DNA of 9,267 bases from the NCBI GenBank assembly GCA_900552265.1, contig URZE01000012.1:1-9267 (forward strand). The letters run 5' to 3'. Origin of the DNA: an uncultured Oscillospiraceae bacterium (GTDB lineage Bacteria > Bacillota > Clostridia > Oscillospirales > Acutalibacteraceae). The notes under the pieces were generated by a model, which was not told where the DNA came from, did no database searches, and worked only from the letters and a program-made list of their open reading frames with translations. Position 1 is the stretch's first letter, and each line of letters begins with the position of its first letter. The translations under genes and the position numbers were made by a program. Shown here in pieces: positions 1 to 6,513 of the stretch.

Positions 1-9
1 AAAAATATA

Positions 10-18
10 TGTTATAAT
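10..18 (+). promoter_or_regulatory. Extended -10 promoter of the secreted-protein gene
   Basis: A perfect TATAAT at 13-18 is preceded by TG one base upstream (10-11), giving an extended -10 element of the sigma-A type. The -35 box would lie before the window start, so it cannot be judged. Transcription would begin near position 25, leaving a leader of about 30 nt before the gene at 54. Confidence 0.7.
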
Positions 19-53
19 AAAGTTGTAAAAAAATTAGAAAGAGGTTATGAATT

Positions 54-689
54 ATGAATTCAAAAAGATTACTAAGTTCTTTATTAAGCGTATTAGTTTT
101 ATTTCCTGCAATACCTGCAATGGCATCTGACAATGGTAATGCACCTGTTCCGAGTTCTAAAAGTTCTAAAAGTTCAGTAGAGGGAGAAGAATATTTTCGT
201 CGTCGTAGTGTTGTTTTGGACAATCTTTACAATAGATTTTTAGCGGTTATATCTAAGAACAAAATGAATGTAAGTGGACTTGAGTGTATAGAAACTACAC
301 TTTTGAAGGAATGGTTAAAAGTAAGGGATGTACAGAGTGATTTAGGTAAAAGAGGTATGCATTGTATGTATAATCCATCGGTAGGGATAACGTCTGTGTC
401 CGCTGAAGAAGGAGTGGCCATGAGAGAAGAGCGTTATGCAACGTATACTCTGCTTATTTGTAAAGTTTTTTCAAATATGGCTAAACTTTCATCCGGTTCA
501 AACAGTGGGATGTCTTTGGATGAAGCAGTCTCGACTTTTGAGCAAGTTAGGGACACGTTACCACATTTTGAAAATGTAGAGCATTTTGGATTTTTAGATG
601 ATAGATATAAGAATACTTTACTTGCGATGGTTTCAGAAGTAAGAAAGAGATTGACAATTACTAAAGACGGGTGGGTTATGAGTATTTAG
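54..689 (+). CDS. Secreted protein of unknown function (signal peptide, 211 aa)
   Basis: I do not recognise a family. The N-terminus is a classical Sec signal peptide: Lys/Arg at residues 4-5, a Leu/Val-rich core at 6-20, and an Ala-Met-Ala cleavage site at 22-24 followed by Ser-Asp. The mature protein begins with a short Ser/Lys/Pro-rich linker (about 25-43, with a repeated Ser-Ser-Lys unit), then a mostly helical, charged region of about 165 residues. It has three cysteines (78, 104, 136) and no second membrane segment, so it is probably released or wall-associated. The ATG at 54 is favoured because AGAGG (40-44) lies 9 nt upstream; an out-of-frame ATG at 47 is too close to that site. The gene has its own promoter and terminator, so it is monocistronic. 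Its strand and style match the truncated secreted-protein gene at the other end of the window, but I see no sequence similarity beyond the signal peptide. Confidence 0.85.
   Translation: MNSKRLLSSLLSVLVLFPAIPAMASDNGNAPVPSSKSSKSSVEGEEYFRRRSVVLDNLYNRFLAVISKNKMNVSGLECIETTLLKEWLKVRDVQSDLGKRGMHCMYNPSVGITSVSAEEGVAMREERYATYTLLICKVFSNMAKLSSGSNSGMSLDEAVSTFEQVRDTLPHFENVEHFGFLDDRYKNTLLAMVSEVRKRLTITKDGWVMSI
153..175 (+). repeat. 9-bp in-frame tandem repeat in the linker
   Basis: The unit AGTTCTAAA occurs at 153-161 and 162-170, followed by a partial third copy (AGTTC, 171-175). Being a multiple of three, it adds Ser-Ser-Lys units to the linker after the signal peptide without breaking the frame. Linker length could therefore vary between strains. 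Confidence 0.7.
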
Positions 690-713
690 GTGTATATGGT
701 TTATTGATATCAT

Positions 714-751
714 AAAGAGCTGTGAAATTAATAGGGTTCATAGCTCTTTTT
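714..751 (+). terminator. Rho-independent terminator of the secreted-protein gene
   Basis: A 13-bp stem (714-726 with 737-749, one G.U pair) encloses a 10-nt loop. The T-run begins inside the right arm at 747 and continues as a T-rich tail to about 768. It starts 25 nt after the stop codon of the gene ending at 689. This is a textbook intrinsic terminator and supports a single-gene transcript. Confidence 0.9.
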
Positions 752-852
752 ATATTATTTTTTAAATTATACATTAGAGTCAATTTATATGTTTTTTGGA
801 ATAAATCTTATGACCACTGTAGTAGTACATTTTTCATTGATTTTTTACACAT

Positions 853-883
853 AAAAAAAGAAAGGGTCATGGACCTTCCCTTT
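853..883 (-). terminator. Rho-independent terminator of the small minus-strand gene
   Basis: Read on the minus strand, AAAGGG (883-878) can pair with CCCTTT (866-861). Alternatively an inner GGTC/GACC stem with a 3-nt loop forms and is extended by four outer pairs. A T-run follows (859-853 on the complement). It begins 8 nt after the TAA stop of the 54-codon ORF. On the plus strand there is no T-run after the hairpin, so it works only for minus-strand transcription. Confidence 0.8.
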
Positions 884-890
884 GATAGAT

Positions 891-1055
891 TTAGTTGTTG
901 CCGGAATTAATTTTGACGGATCCAAAACTTTCAGACTTGCTATCTGACTGTAAATTATCGTCCTCCGGAATTTTATACGCATCCAGTATTTTTCGCTTAA
1001 CCACGTCACTAAGCACAAACTCAGCTTTTTTGTTTTCTGAATTTTCAATACCCAC
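891..1055 (-). CDS. Hypothetical small protein, 54 aa
   Basis: No family is recognised. The frame is open from just after a TAG at 1088-1086 to a TAA at 893-891. A GTG at 1055 is the best start: AGGTGAT (1065-1059) matches the end of the anti-Shine-Dalgarno complement, and its GG lies 7 nt before GTG. A TTG at 1085 would give 64 aa but has no ribosome binding site and sits only about 10 nt from the predicted transcription start. The product is soluble and charged (10 acidic, 8 basic residues), without Cys or membrane segments. Residues 11-29 look like an amphipathic helix, followed by a Ser/Asp-rich tail. A promoter upstream and a terminator 8 nt downstream frame it precisely, which argues for a real transcription unit. 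Alternatives are a non-coding RNA from the same unit, or the end of a decayed larger gene. Confidence 0.55.
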   Translation of the reverse strand: MGIENSENKKAEFVLSDVVKRKILDAYKIPEDDNLQSDSKSESFGSVKINSGNN

Positions 1056-1058
1056 TGT

Positions 1059-1066
1059 ATCACCTA
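1059..1066 (-). promoter_or_regulatory. Ribosome binding site deciding the GTG start of the small gene
   Basis: TAGGTGAT on the minus strand contains seven bases complementary to the 16S rRNA tail (the AGGTGAT part of AGGAGGTGATC). Its GG lies 7 nt before GTG 1055. No comparable site precedes the TTG at 1085. Confidence 0.5.
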
Positions 1067-1101
1067 CTGTTAAATATGACAACAACTAAGCTTATGACAG
1101 G

Positions 1102-1130
1102 ATTTTACCATATAGTATATTAATTTACAA
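1102..1130 (-). promoter_or_regulatory. Sigma-A-like promoter of the small minus-strand gene
   Basis: On the minus strand, TTGTAA (1130-1125) and TAAAAT (1107-1102) are separated by exactly 17 nt, and the -10 box is preceded by TGG, an extended -10 element. Predicted transcription starts near 1095, giving a transcript of about 240 nt to the terminator at 853. The region is AT-rich, so chance matches are possible. The combination of spacing, TG and the downstream gene/terminator makes it credible. Confidence 0.6.
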
Positions 1131-1200
1131 TTAAAATTATAAAAAATAATTAATGGATAAATTTGCAAAAATAAACTTAAATTTTAAATAATAGACAAAA

Positions 1201-1225
1201 ATATAAATACTAATTTTATTTATAT
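1201..1225 (-). terminator. Possible AT-only terminator after the GGGtGRT gene
   Basis: A perfect 9-bp inverted repeat (ATATAAATA 1201-1209 and TATTTATAT 1217-1225, 7-nt loop) lies 15 nt after the stop codon of the last operon gene. On the minus strand its right arm runs into TTTTTG. The stem has no G:C pairs, so it would be weak. No better terminator is visible between 1131 and 1240, an otherwise featureless AT-rich stretch, so some read-through into the small gene is possible. Confidence 0.4.
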
Positions 1226-1240
1226 GTTCTTAATTAATAA

Positions 1241-2245
1241 TTATTTTTGGCAATATACTTTTACGGCGCAAGATACAGTTGCTCCTACCATAGGATTGTT
1301 ACCCATGCCTATAAAGCCCATCATATCGACATGTGCCGGCACAGAAGAAGAACCTGCGAATTGAGCGTCTCCGTGCATTCTTCCCATAGAATCAGTTAAT
1401 CCATATGACGCGGGACCTGCTGCTACATTGTCAGGATGAAGTGTTCGTCCGGTTCCTCCACCTGACGCAACTGAAAAGTATTCTTTGTGATTTTCGGTAG
1501 CCCATTTTTTATATGTTCCTGCTACTATATGTTGGAATCTTGTAGGATTGGTTGAATTTCCTGTTATGGAAATGTCTGTTTTTTCGTGTTTTAAAATTTC
1601 CAGACCCTCAAGAGCATCATTTGCACCATAGCATCTGATTTGTGAACGTTCACCTTTTGAAAAAGCAGTTTCTGATATTATGTTTAATTTTCCTGTATCA
1701 AAATTGTAATCAGTTCTGACATAAGTAAATCCGTTAATTCGAGAGATTATATAAGCTGCATCTTTCCCAAGACCATTTAAGATAACTTTTAGAGGCTTTT
1801 TTCTTGCTTTGTTTGCAGATTTCACTATTCCGATAGCTCCTTCGGCTGCTGCAAAAGACTCATGACCTGCTATAAATGCAAAGCATTTTGTATTTTCTTG
1901 CAAAAGACGTGATGCAAGATTTCCGTGTCCAATACCTACTTGTCTGGAATCTGCCACAGAACCGGGTATACAAAAAGCTTGTAGTCCTTCTCCGATATAC
2001 TCAGCGGCTTTGTGTGCCGAATCAGGATTGTTTTTAAGTGCTATAGCACATCCGAGCGTATACGCCCAAACAGCGTTTTCGAAAGCCAGAGGTTGAATTG
2101 ACTTAACTATTTCATCAGGAAATATATTTTTTTCATTGCAAATTTCTTTAGCTTCGTTTAAATCTGATATATTGTATTTTTGAAGGCAATTTTTTATTGA
2201 GTCAATTCTTCTGTCAAATCCTTCAAATGTAATTGTATTTTTCAT
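1241..2245 (-). CDS. GGGtGRT family protein, 334 aa
   Basis: This belongs to the family named after its Gly-Gly-Gly-Thr-Gly-Arg-Thr signature, seen here at residues 262-268. The whole C-terminal quarter (260-334) has the dense Gly/His/Met pattern of conserved residues, including a Met-Gly-Arg-Met-His-Gly stretch near 287-292 and Gly-Met-Gly-Asn-Asn-Pro at 313-318. Its biochemical function is, to my knowledge, not established. There is no signal peptide or membrane segment, so it is cytoplasmic. Cysteines at 20, 36, 66, 92, 121, 205, 326 and 332 could support metal binding, but no spacing resembles a ferredoxin motif. ATG 2245 is preceded by AAAGGA with 8 nt spacing. The gene follows the NifU-like gene by 31 nt on the same strand, a pairing that recurs for this family, so I infer a shared role with iron-sulfur chemistry. 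Length looks complete. Confidence 0.88.
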   Translation of the reverse strand: MKNTITFEGFDRRIDSIKNCLQKYNISDLNEAKEICNEKNIFPDEIVKSIQPLAFENAVWAYTLGCAIALKNNPDSAHKAAEYIGEGLQAFCIPGSVADSRQVGIGHGNLASRLLQENTKCFAFIAGHESFAAAEGAIGIVKSANKARKKPLKVILNGLGKDAAYIISRINGFTYVRTDYNFDTGKLNIISETAFSKGERSQIRCYGANDALEGLEILKHEKTDISITGNSTNPTRFQHIVAGTYKKWATENHKEYFSVASGGGTGRTLHPDNVAAGPASYGLTDSMGRMHGDAQFAGSSSVPAHVDMMGFIGMGNNPMVGATVSCAVKVYCQK

Positions 2246-2276
2246 GATTTTTTCCTTTCATAAAGAATGAATATTT

Positions 2277-2969
2277 TTATTCGGAACGTGGGTCAATAAA
2301 TTTAACTGCTTCGTCGAAGCGTCCGTATGTTCCTGTACTTGACTCAAAAGCCTGTGCGGCAGACATTCCGTTTTGAATTTTCTTAATCATTGCGCCCGTA
2401 TTTACAAATTTATAGCCTATTACTTCGTCATTTTCGTCAATAGCTAATTTCAAAATATATCCTTCGGCTGTTTGTAGATATCTCACACCTTTTTGGGTAG
2501 TAGATACTATTGTGCTTACTTGAGAGCATCTGTTTTTTCCAAGATCCTCAAGACTTGCGCCTATAGGTAGTCCGTTTTGGGAAAAAGCTGTTTGAGAGCG
2601 ACCGTAAATAAGTTGTAAAAATATTTTTTTCATAGCATCATTTATGGCGTCGCATACAAGGTCTGTGTTAAGACATTCGATAAGAGTTTTTCCCGGAAGT
2701 ATTTCTCCGGCCATAGCGGCGGAATGAGTCATTCCCGAACAGCCTATTGTCTCCACGAGAGCTTCCTCTACTATACCGTTTTTTACATTTAAAGTAAGTT
2801 TGCAAGCACCTTGTTGCGGAGCACACTTTCCCACTCCATGAGATAAACCGCAAATATCTTTTATCTCGAAAGCTTTTATCCATTTTCCCTCTTCCGGAAT
2901 AGGTGAAGGTCCGTGATGTGGACAACTTTTTATTTTGTACATGCTGTTTATTTCTTCTGAACAGTTCAC
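2277..2969 (-). CDS. NifU/IscU-like iron-sulfur cluster scaffold protein, 230 aa
   Basis: Residues 45-100 resemble the NifU/IscU scaffold core. C56 sits in the place of the first cluster ligand, a beta strand plus an Asn-Gly-Ile-Val-Glu-Glu-Ala turn follows, C77 lies in Gly-Cys-Ser-Gly, and Pro-Gly-Lys-Thr-Leu at 92-96 matches the conserved Gly-Lys-Thr/Ser-Leu segment. C148 (Arg-Cys-Ser-Gln) fits the third ligand, after an insertion of about 35 residues relative to IscU. The Asp normally two residues after the first Cys is absent, and a further beta-rich segment (165-195) and helical tail extend the protein well beyond the usual ~125-150 aa. Further cysteines are at 3, 16, 40, 49, 99 and 106. 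The start is GTG 2969: AGGAGG lies 7 nt upstream, inside murG, and the GTG overlaps the murG stop by four bases. An internal ATG at codon 10 has no such site. Cytoplasmic; family members are annotated as assembly scaffolds, but the actual client here is unknown. Confidence 0.85.
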   Translation of the reverse strand: MNCSEEINSMYKIKSCPHHGPSPIPEEGKWIKAFEIKDICGLSHGVGKCAPQQGACKLTLNVKNGIVEEALVETIGCSGMTHSAAMAGEILPGKTLIECLNTDLVCDAINDAMKKIFLQLIYGRSQTAFSQNGLPIGASLEDLGKNRCSQVSTIVSTTQKGVRYLQTAEGYILKLAIDENDEVIGYKFVNTGAMIKKIQNGMSAAQAFESSTGTYGRFDEAVKFIDPRSE

Positions 2970-4102
2970 TTTGTTTCCTCCTGTTTTTTGGTCATGCTTT
3001 TAATAATTTTGTAAATTCTTTCATTTGCATCATTAATAGCAATTTTTTTAAGATTTTCAGAATATTTCTCAGAAATATTTTCTTTTGAGTTTAATATTCG
3101 ATTTATTTCATTCCATAATTTTTCCGCAGTTAAATCCTTTTCTTCGATTATACTTGCGGCATTTTCATTTACTAAAGCCATTGCATTGTGATATTGATGA
3201 TTTTCAGCAACATTTGGTGAAGGAATTAGTATTGCAGGCTTTGCCGACGCTTCTATTTCACTTAAAGTTGTAGCTCCTGAACGACATATTACCAGATCTG
3301 CCGCACTTAAACATTCGGGCATATTTTTTATGTATTCTTTAAATATGTATTTGGGATTTTTCGAAACGTCAATACCTTTTTCTTTAAATTTTTCTTCAAA
3401 ATCATGTCCTTTTTTGCCAAATCCATGGATGTATGTGTAAGGTGAATCATCTTTATGATTGATTATAACCTGAGCCATGACATCATTTATTTTTTTTGCA
3501 CCCAAACTTCCCCCAAAAGAAAGTATGACAGGTCCGTTTTCTATTCCGAGAGATTTAAAAGATTCTTTTCTGTCTGCGATAAGTATTTTTTTTCTTATCG
3601 GGTTTCCCGTAATTTCTGTTATTGCGGATGTTGGCAAATGTTTTTTGGCCTCTTTGTTTATAATAAGTACTTTTGATGCTTTTTTTGCGAGTAATTTTGT
3701 TGTCACTCCGGGATAAGAATTTGAATCATGTATTAAAAAGGGTATATTAAGACTGTGAGCGGTTCTTAAAAATGAACCACAGACATATCCTCCTGTTCCT
3801 ACACATATATCAGGTTTGAATTCTTTAAGTATTTTTCTTGATTCAAATGTAGAAATAATTATGTTTTTTACGGTTACCAAATTTTTTTTGACAGATTCAA
3901 AATTTATTTTTCTTGCAAATCCCGAAACGGTTATACCTTTGAATTTAAATCCGGCTTCAGGTACGAGCTTTTCTTCCATGCCGCCTTTGGCTCCGACGTA
4001 TAGTATTTCACTGTTCGGTTCTTTTTCTTTAACGTAATCGGCAAGTGCAAGAGCAGGATTTATGTGTCCTGCAGTTCCTCCGCCTACGAATATTATTTTC
4101 AA
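2966..4102 (-). CDS. murG: MurG, UDP-GlcNAc:lipid I N-acetylglucosaminyltransferase
   Basis: MurG adds GlcNAc to lipid I to make lipid II on the inner face of the membrane. It is a two-domain GT-B glycosyltransferase, 378 aa, normal for the family. Numbered from the TTG start: the N-terminal Gly-rich loop GGGTAGH is at 7-13, Gly-Thr-Gly-Gly-Tyr at 102-106, and His-Asp-Ser-Asn at 125-128, where many homologues have His-Glu-Gln-Asn. The C-domain loop GGSLGA is at 197-202, and the donor-binding stretch Arg-Ser-Gly-Ala-Thr-Thr-Leu-Ser-Glu begins near 274, followed by Asn-His-Gln-Tyr-His-Asn at 301-306. I chose TTG 4102 because GGAG (4114-4111) lies 8 nt upstream and the protein then begins Met-Lys-Ile-Ile-Phe-Val-Gly-Gly-Gly, the usual MurG N-terminus. 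A GTG at 4111 overlaps that site and is unlikely. It lies 19 nt after ftsW and overlaps the next gene by 4 nt. Confidence 0.95.
   Translation of the reverse strand: MKIIFVGGGTAGHINPALALADYVKEKEPNSEILYVGAKGGMEEKLVPEAGFKFKGITVSGFARKINFESVKKNLVTVKNIIISTFESRKILKEFKPDICVGTGGYVCGSFLRTAHSLNIPFLIHDSNSYPGVTTKLLAKKASKVLIINKEAKKHLPTSAITEITGNPIRKKILIADRKESFKSLGIENGPVILSFGGSLGAKKINDVMAQVIINHKDDSPYTYIHGFGKKGHDFEEKFKEKGIDVSKNPKYIFKEYIKNMPECLSAADLVICRSGATTLSEIEASAKPAILIPSPNVAENHQYHNAMALVNENAASIIEEKDLTAEKLWNEINRILNSKENISEKYSENLKKIAINDANERIYKIIKSMTKKQEETK
2977..2982 (-). promoter_or_regulatory. Ribosome binding site for the NifU-like gene, inside murG
   Basis: A perfect AGGAGG on the minus strand lies within the last codons of murG, 7 nt before GTG 2969. 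With the GTGA stop/start overlap it indicates translational coupling and settles the non-ATG start. Confidence 0.8.
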
Positions 4103-4110
4103 AATAACCA

Positions 4111-4114
4111 CTCC
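4111..4114 (-). promoter_or_regulatory. Ribosome binding site deciding the TTG start of murG
   Basis: GGAG on the minus strand is 8 nt before TTG 4102. The competing GTG at 4111-4109 begins on the last G of this site, so it could not be initiated from it. Confidence 0.65.
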
Positions 4115-4121
4115 ATATCAA

Positions 4122-5375
4122 TTAACTTTTTTCCATATTCGAAGTTCGAGAAATTGAAAGTATTATCCCCATTTGAGCCAGAAGCATAAGAAGTGATGTT
4201 CCGCCGTAACTGAAAAACGGAAGACTTATACCTGTGTTGGGAATTGTGTTGGTAACAACAGCTATGTTAAGTATAACTTGCAATCCAACTTGAGCAATAA
4301 GTCCTATTCCCAAAAGAGAGCCGAATTTATCTTTTGCTTTCATTGCAATAATCATACCTCGCCAAATAAGCAGAGCAAAAAGCAATAAGATTATTACCGC
4401 TCCAATAAATCCGAGTTCTTCGCAAACAACCGAAAAAATAAAATCATTTTGAGGTTCAGGAATATATAGGTATTTTTGTCTTGAATTTCCTAAACCTAAT
4501 CCCCACAAACCACCTGAACCTATAGCATACAATCCTTGTCGAGTTTGCCATGTATCTACGCCTGTTCCTGGTGAAAAGGGATCAAGCCATCCAGAGATTC
4601 TGTTGTTTGCGTAGGTCAATTTGTCCGTAAATACAACAAGATAGATGAGGGCAGAAGCAATTGCTCCCAGAACCATTCCGAACCACTTGAGTTTTACTCC
4701 TCCGATAAATAGCATTCCCGCAGCTAAAAGTACAACTATTACAGTACATGAGATATGCGGTTCCAATGCCAGTAAAACAACTGTAGGAGCTAAAATTATA
4801 AGATAGGGGAGAATACCGTATTTAAAAGTTCCCATGCGATTAAAATTTAAATTTATAAAATGTGCGAAAGAAACCACTATTGCAAACTTGGTTATTTCCG
4901 AAGCCTGAAAGCTGAAAGATCCCAACTGTACCCATCTGTGAACTCCGTTAATAGGAGGCATTACCAAAACTATTACAAGCAAAAAGAATGAGATTCCCAA
5001 TATTGGAACTGCCCACTTATGAAACACATTATAATCGATGTAAGAGATTGAAAACATGGCAATAATTCCAACTACGGCAAATATAAGTTGATTTTTTATG
5101 AAATAAAAACTGTCGCCTTTGTGTAGGTAATAGGCATTGGGGTAACTTGCTGAAAACATCATAACAAGACCTATTACTACTATAGTAAGCACCAGAAATA
5201 AAAACGGAAGATCTATTCCTGATTTTAAAGAGATTGTTTTAACTTTTGATAGAACTTTTGTTCTGAATTTTGAATTTTTTTTCTTTTTAACGGGTTTTTC
5301 GTCAGGTTTTTTTTTGTTAATTTCATAACCTTTATGAGACCTTGAATGCCGTGTTCGTACTCGTTTGGCACGCAT
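4122..5375 (-). CDS. ftsW: FtsW/SpoVE-type SEDS peptidoglycan glycosyltransferase
   Basis: SEDS proteins polymerise lipid II into glycan strands and work as a pair with a class B PBP, here encoded two genes upstream. The 417-aa protein has about ten membrane segments between residues 55 and 410. Family marks include the Gln-Ala-Ser-Glu motif (157-160, usually Gln-Pro-Ser-Glu), Glu-Pro-His at 205-207, Pro-Glu-Pro-Gln-Asn-Asp-Phe-Ile-Phe at 306-314, in which D311 corresponds to the catalytic Asp of FtsW/RodA, the following Glu-Glu-Leu-Gly-Phe, and the C-terminal Pro-Asn-Thr-Gly...Ser-Tyr-Gly-Gly-Thr-Ser (379-394). The first ~50 residues form an unusually basic cytoplasmic tail. ATG 5375 follows AAGGAG with 8 nt spacing. 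FtsW (division) and SpoVE (spore cortex) cannot be separated from sequence alone; the SpoVD-like PBP leaves SpoVE open. Confidence 0.93.
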   Translation of the reverse strand: MRAKRVRTRHSRSHKGYEINKKKPDEKPVKKKKNSKFRTKVLSKVKTISLKSGIDLPFLFLVLTIVVIGLVMMFSASYPNAYYLHKGDSFYFIKNQLIFAVVGIIAMFSISYIDYNVFHKWAVPILGISFFLLVIVLVMPPINGVHRWVQLGSFSFQASEITKFAIVVSFAHFINLNFNRMGTFKYGILPYLIILAPTVVLLALEPHISCTVIVVLLAAGMLFIGGVKLKWFGMVLGAIASALIYLVVFTDKLTYANNRISGWLDPFSPGTGVDTWQTRQGLYAIGSGGLWGLGLGNSRQKYLYIPEPQNDFIFSVVCEELGFIGAVIILLLFALLIWRGMIIAMKAKDKFGSLLGIGLIAQVGLQVILNIAVVTNTIPNTGISLPFFSYGGTSLLMLLAQMGIILSISRTSNMEKS

Positions 5376-5411
5376 TAAAACTTCTCCTTCCCCTGTGTGT
5401 GACTCGTATGT

Positions 5412-6455
5412 CTACATTCCATAGATAACCATAAGAGTAGATATTATTCCCAATACTATAGTTGCTATGCTGAATACGGCGCATATTTTAGTTTCGCTCC
5501 AACCGCACATTTCAAAGTGGTGATGGATGGGACTCATTTTAAACAAACGTTTTCCATGAGTAGCTTTAAAGTACATAACCTGAAGAATTACCGAAAACAT
5601 TTCAAATATATAAACAAATGATAAAATTATCATAGGAACATGCATTCCGGTTCCCAATCCCAAAGCACACACCATTCCACCCAGAAATAAAGAACCTGTA
5701 TCACCCATGAAAACTTTTGCCGGATGAAAGTTCCAAAACAAGAATCCCAAACAAGCTCCGGCTAAAGCTGCGGCTTCCAAACTTATTCCGAACATACCTG
5801 AAATATTTGCAATAAACATGTAAAATACAGATATGAAAAAAGCAACTGAAGCACTTAATCCGTCGACTCCGTCGGTTAGATTAGCCGCATTTACTATACC
5901 TACAACTATAAGTGCCATTATAATCCAATAAAATATTCCCAAATTTACATTCCCTAAAAACGGAATGTTTACCACGGTAAGCTCTGAACCTCCGGAAATG
6001 CTGTTTACTACATGGAGAACAAGGAAATAACATCCCAAAATTCCAAATTGTAAAATTAATTTTTGTTTTGGAGTAAGACCCGCATTTTGCTTATGACGTA
6101 TTTTTACCATATCATCCATAATTCCTACTATGCCGTAGGATACCGCCATTCCAAGTCCTGCAAATATTTTCGTTATCATAAGTGGAGTTTCAAAAACTTT
6201 TATACCATTTCGCATTGACACAAAGTAGTACATACCAACTCCGACAGCTGTAGCAACGACGGTTCCCACTATAAACATTATGCCGCCCATTGTAGGAGTA
6301 CCCTGTTTGTTTTTGTGCCAAGAAGGTCCTATTTCCAAAATTGTTTGACCGTATTTTAATTTGTGAAGAAATGGTATCAAAAATTTACCTAAGATTATGG
6401 TTATTAAAAAGGATAAAAATATTGTGGTTATGGCAGATATTCCGTAAGTATTCAA
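5412..6455 (-). CDS. mraY: MraY, phospho-N-acetylmuramoyl-pentapeptide transferase
   Basis: MraY transfers phospho-MurNAc-pentapeptide from UDP to undecaprenyl phosphate, forming lipid I, the first membrane step of peptidoglycan synthesis. The 347-aa polytopic protein (about ten membrane segments) carries the early Gly-Thr-Pro-Thr-Met-Gly-Gly motif (52-58), the Asp-Asp pair D114-D115, Asn-Leu-Thr-Asp-Gly-Val-Asp-Gly-Leu (192-200), Met-Gly-Asp-Thr-Gly-Ser (250-255, containing D252), and the cytoplasmic His-His-His at 311-313. All Asp residues expected at the Mg2+ site are present. The start is TTG 6455, supported by GGAGGG (6470-6465) 9 nt upstream and by the position of the first helix. It lies 58 nt after the PBP gene and 36 nt before ftsW. 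The murD gene often found next to mraY is absent. Confidence 0.96.
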   Translation of the reverse strand: MNTYGISAITTIFLSFLITIILGKFLIPFLHKLKYGQTILEIGPSWHKNKQGTPTMGGIMFIVGTVVATAVGVGMYYFVSMRNGIKVFETPLMITKIFAGLGMAVSYGIVGIMDDMVKIRHKQNAGLTPKQKLILQFGILGCYFLVLHVVNSISGGSELTVVNIPFLGNVNLGIFYWIIMALIVVGIVNAANLTDGVDGLSASVAFFISVFYMFIANISGMFGISLEAAALAGACLGFLFWNFHPAKVFMGDTGSLFLGGMVCALGLGTGMHVPMIILSFVYIFEMFSVILQVMYFKATHGKRLFKMSPIHHHFEMCGWSETKICAVFSIATIVLGIISTLMVIYGM

Positions 6456-6464
6456 AAGTTAATT

Positions 6465-6470
6465 CCCTCC
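6465..6470 (-). promoter_or_regulatory. Ribosome binding site for the TTG start of mraY
   Basis: GGAGGG on the minus strand lies 9 nt before TTG 6455 and supports this non-ATG start. Confidence 0.7.
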
Positions 6471-6513
6471 ATTTTATTATGTGTTCCTGAACTGCACTGT
6501 TGTGAGTTGTTTA

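Noticed and set aside
789..854. A 21-codon hydrophobic plus-strand ORF between the two convergent terminators, resembling a small membrane toxin.
   Set aside because: It has no clear ribosome binding site, lies downstream of a strong terminator with no promoter seen, and its end overlaps the minus-strand terminator. AT-rich DNA gives such hydrophobic short frames by chance.
845..1063. A 72-codon minus-strand frame over the same region as the 54-aa gene.
   Set aside because: It runs through the terminator hairpin and has no matching ribosome binding site. The frame ending at 891 fits the promoter, binding site and terminator much better.
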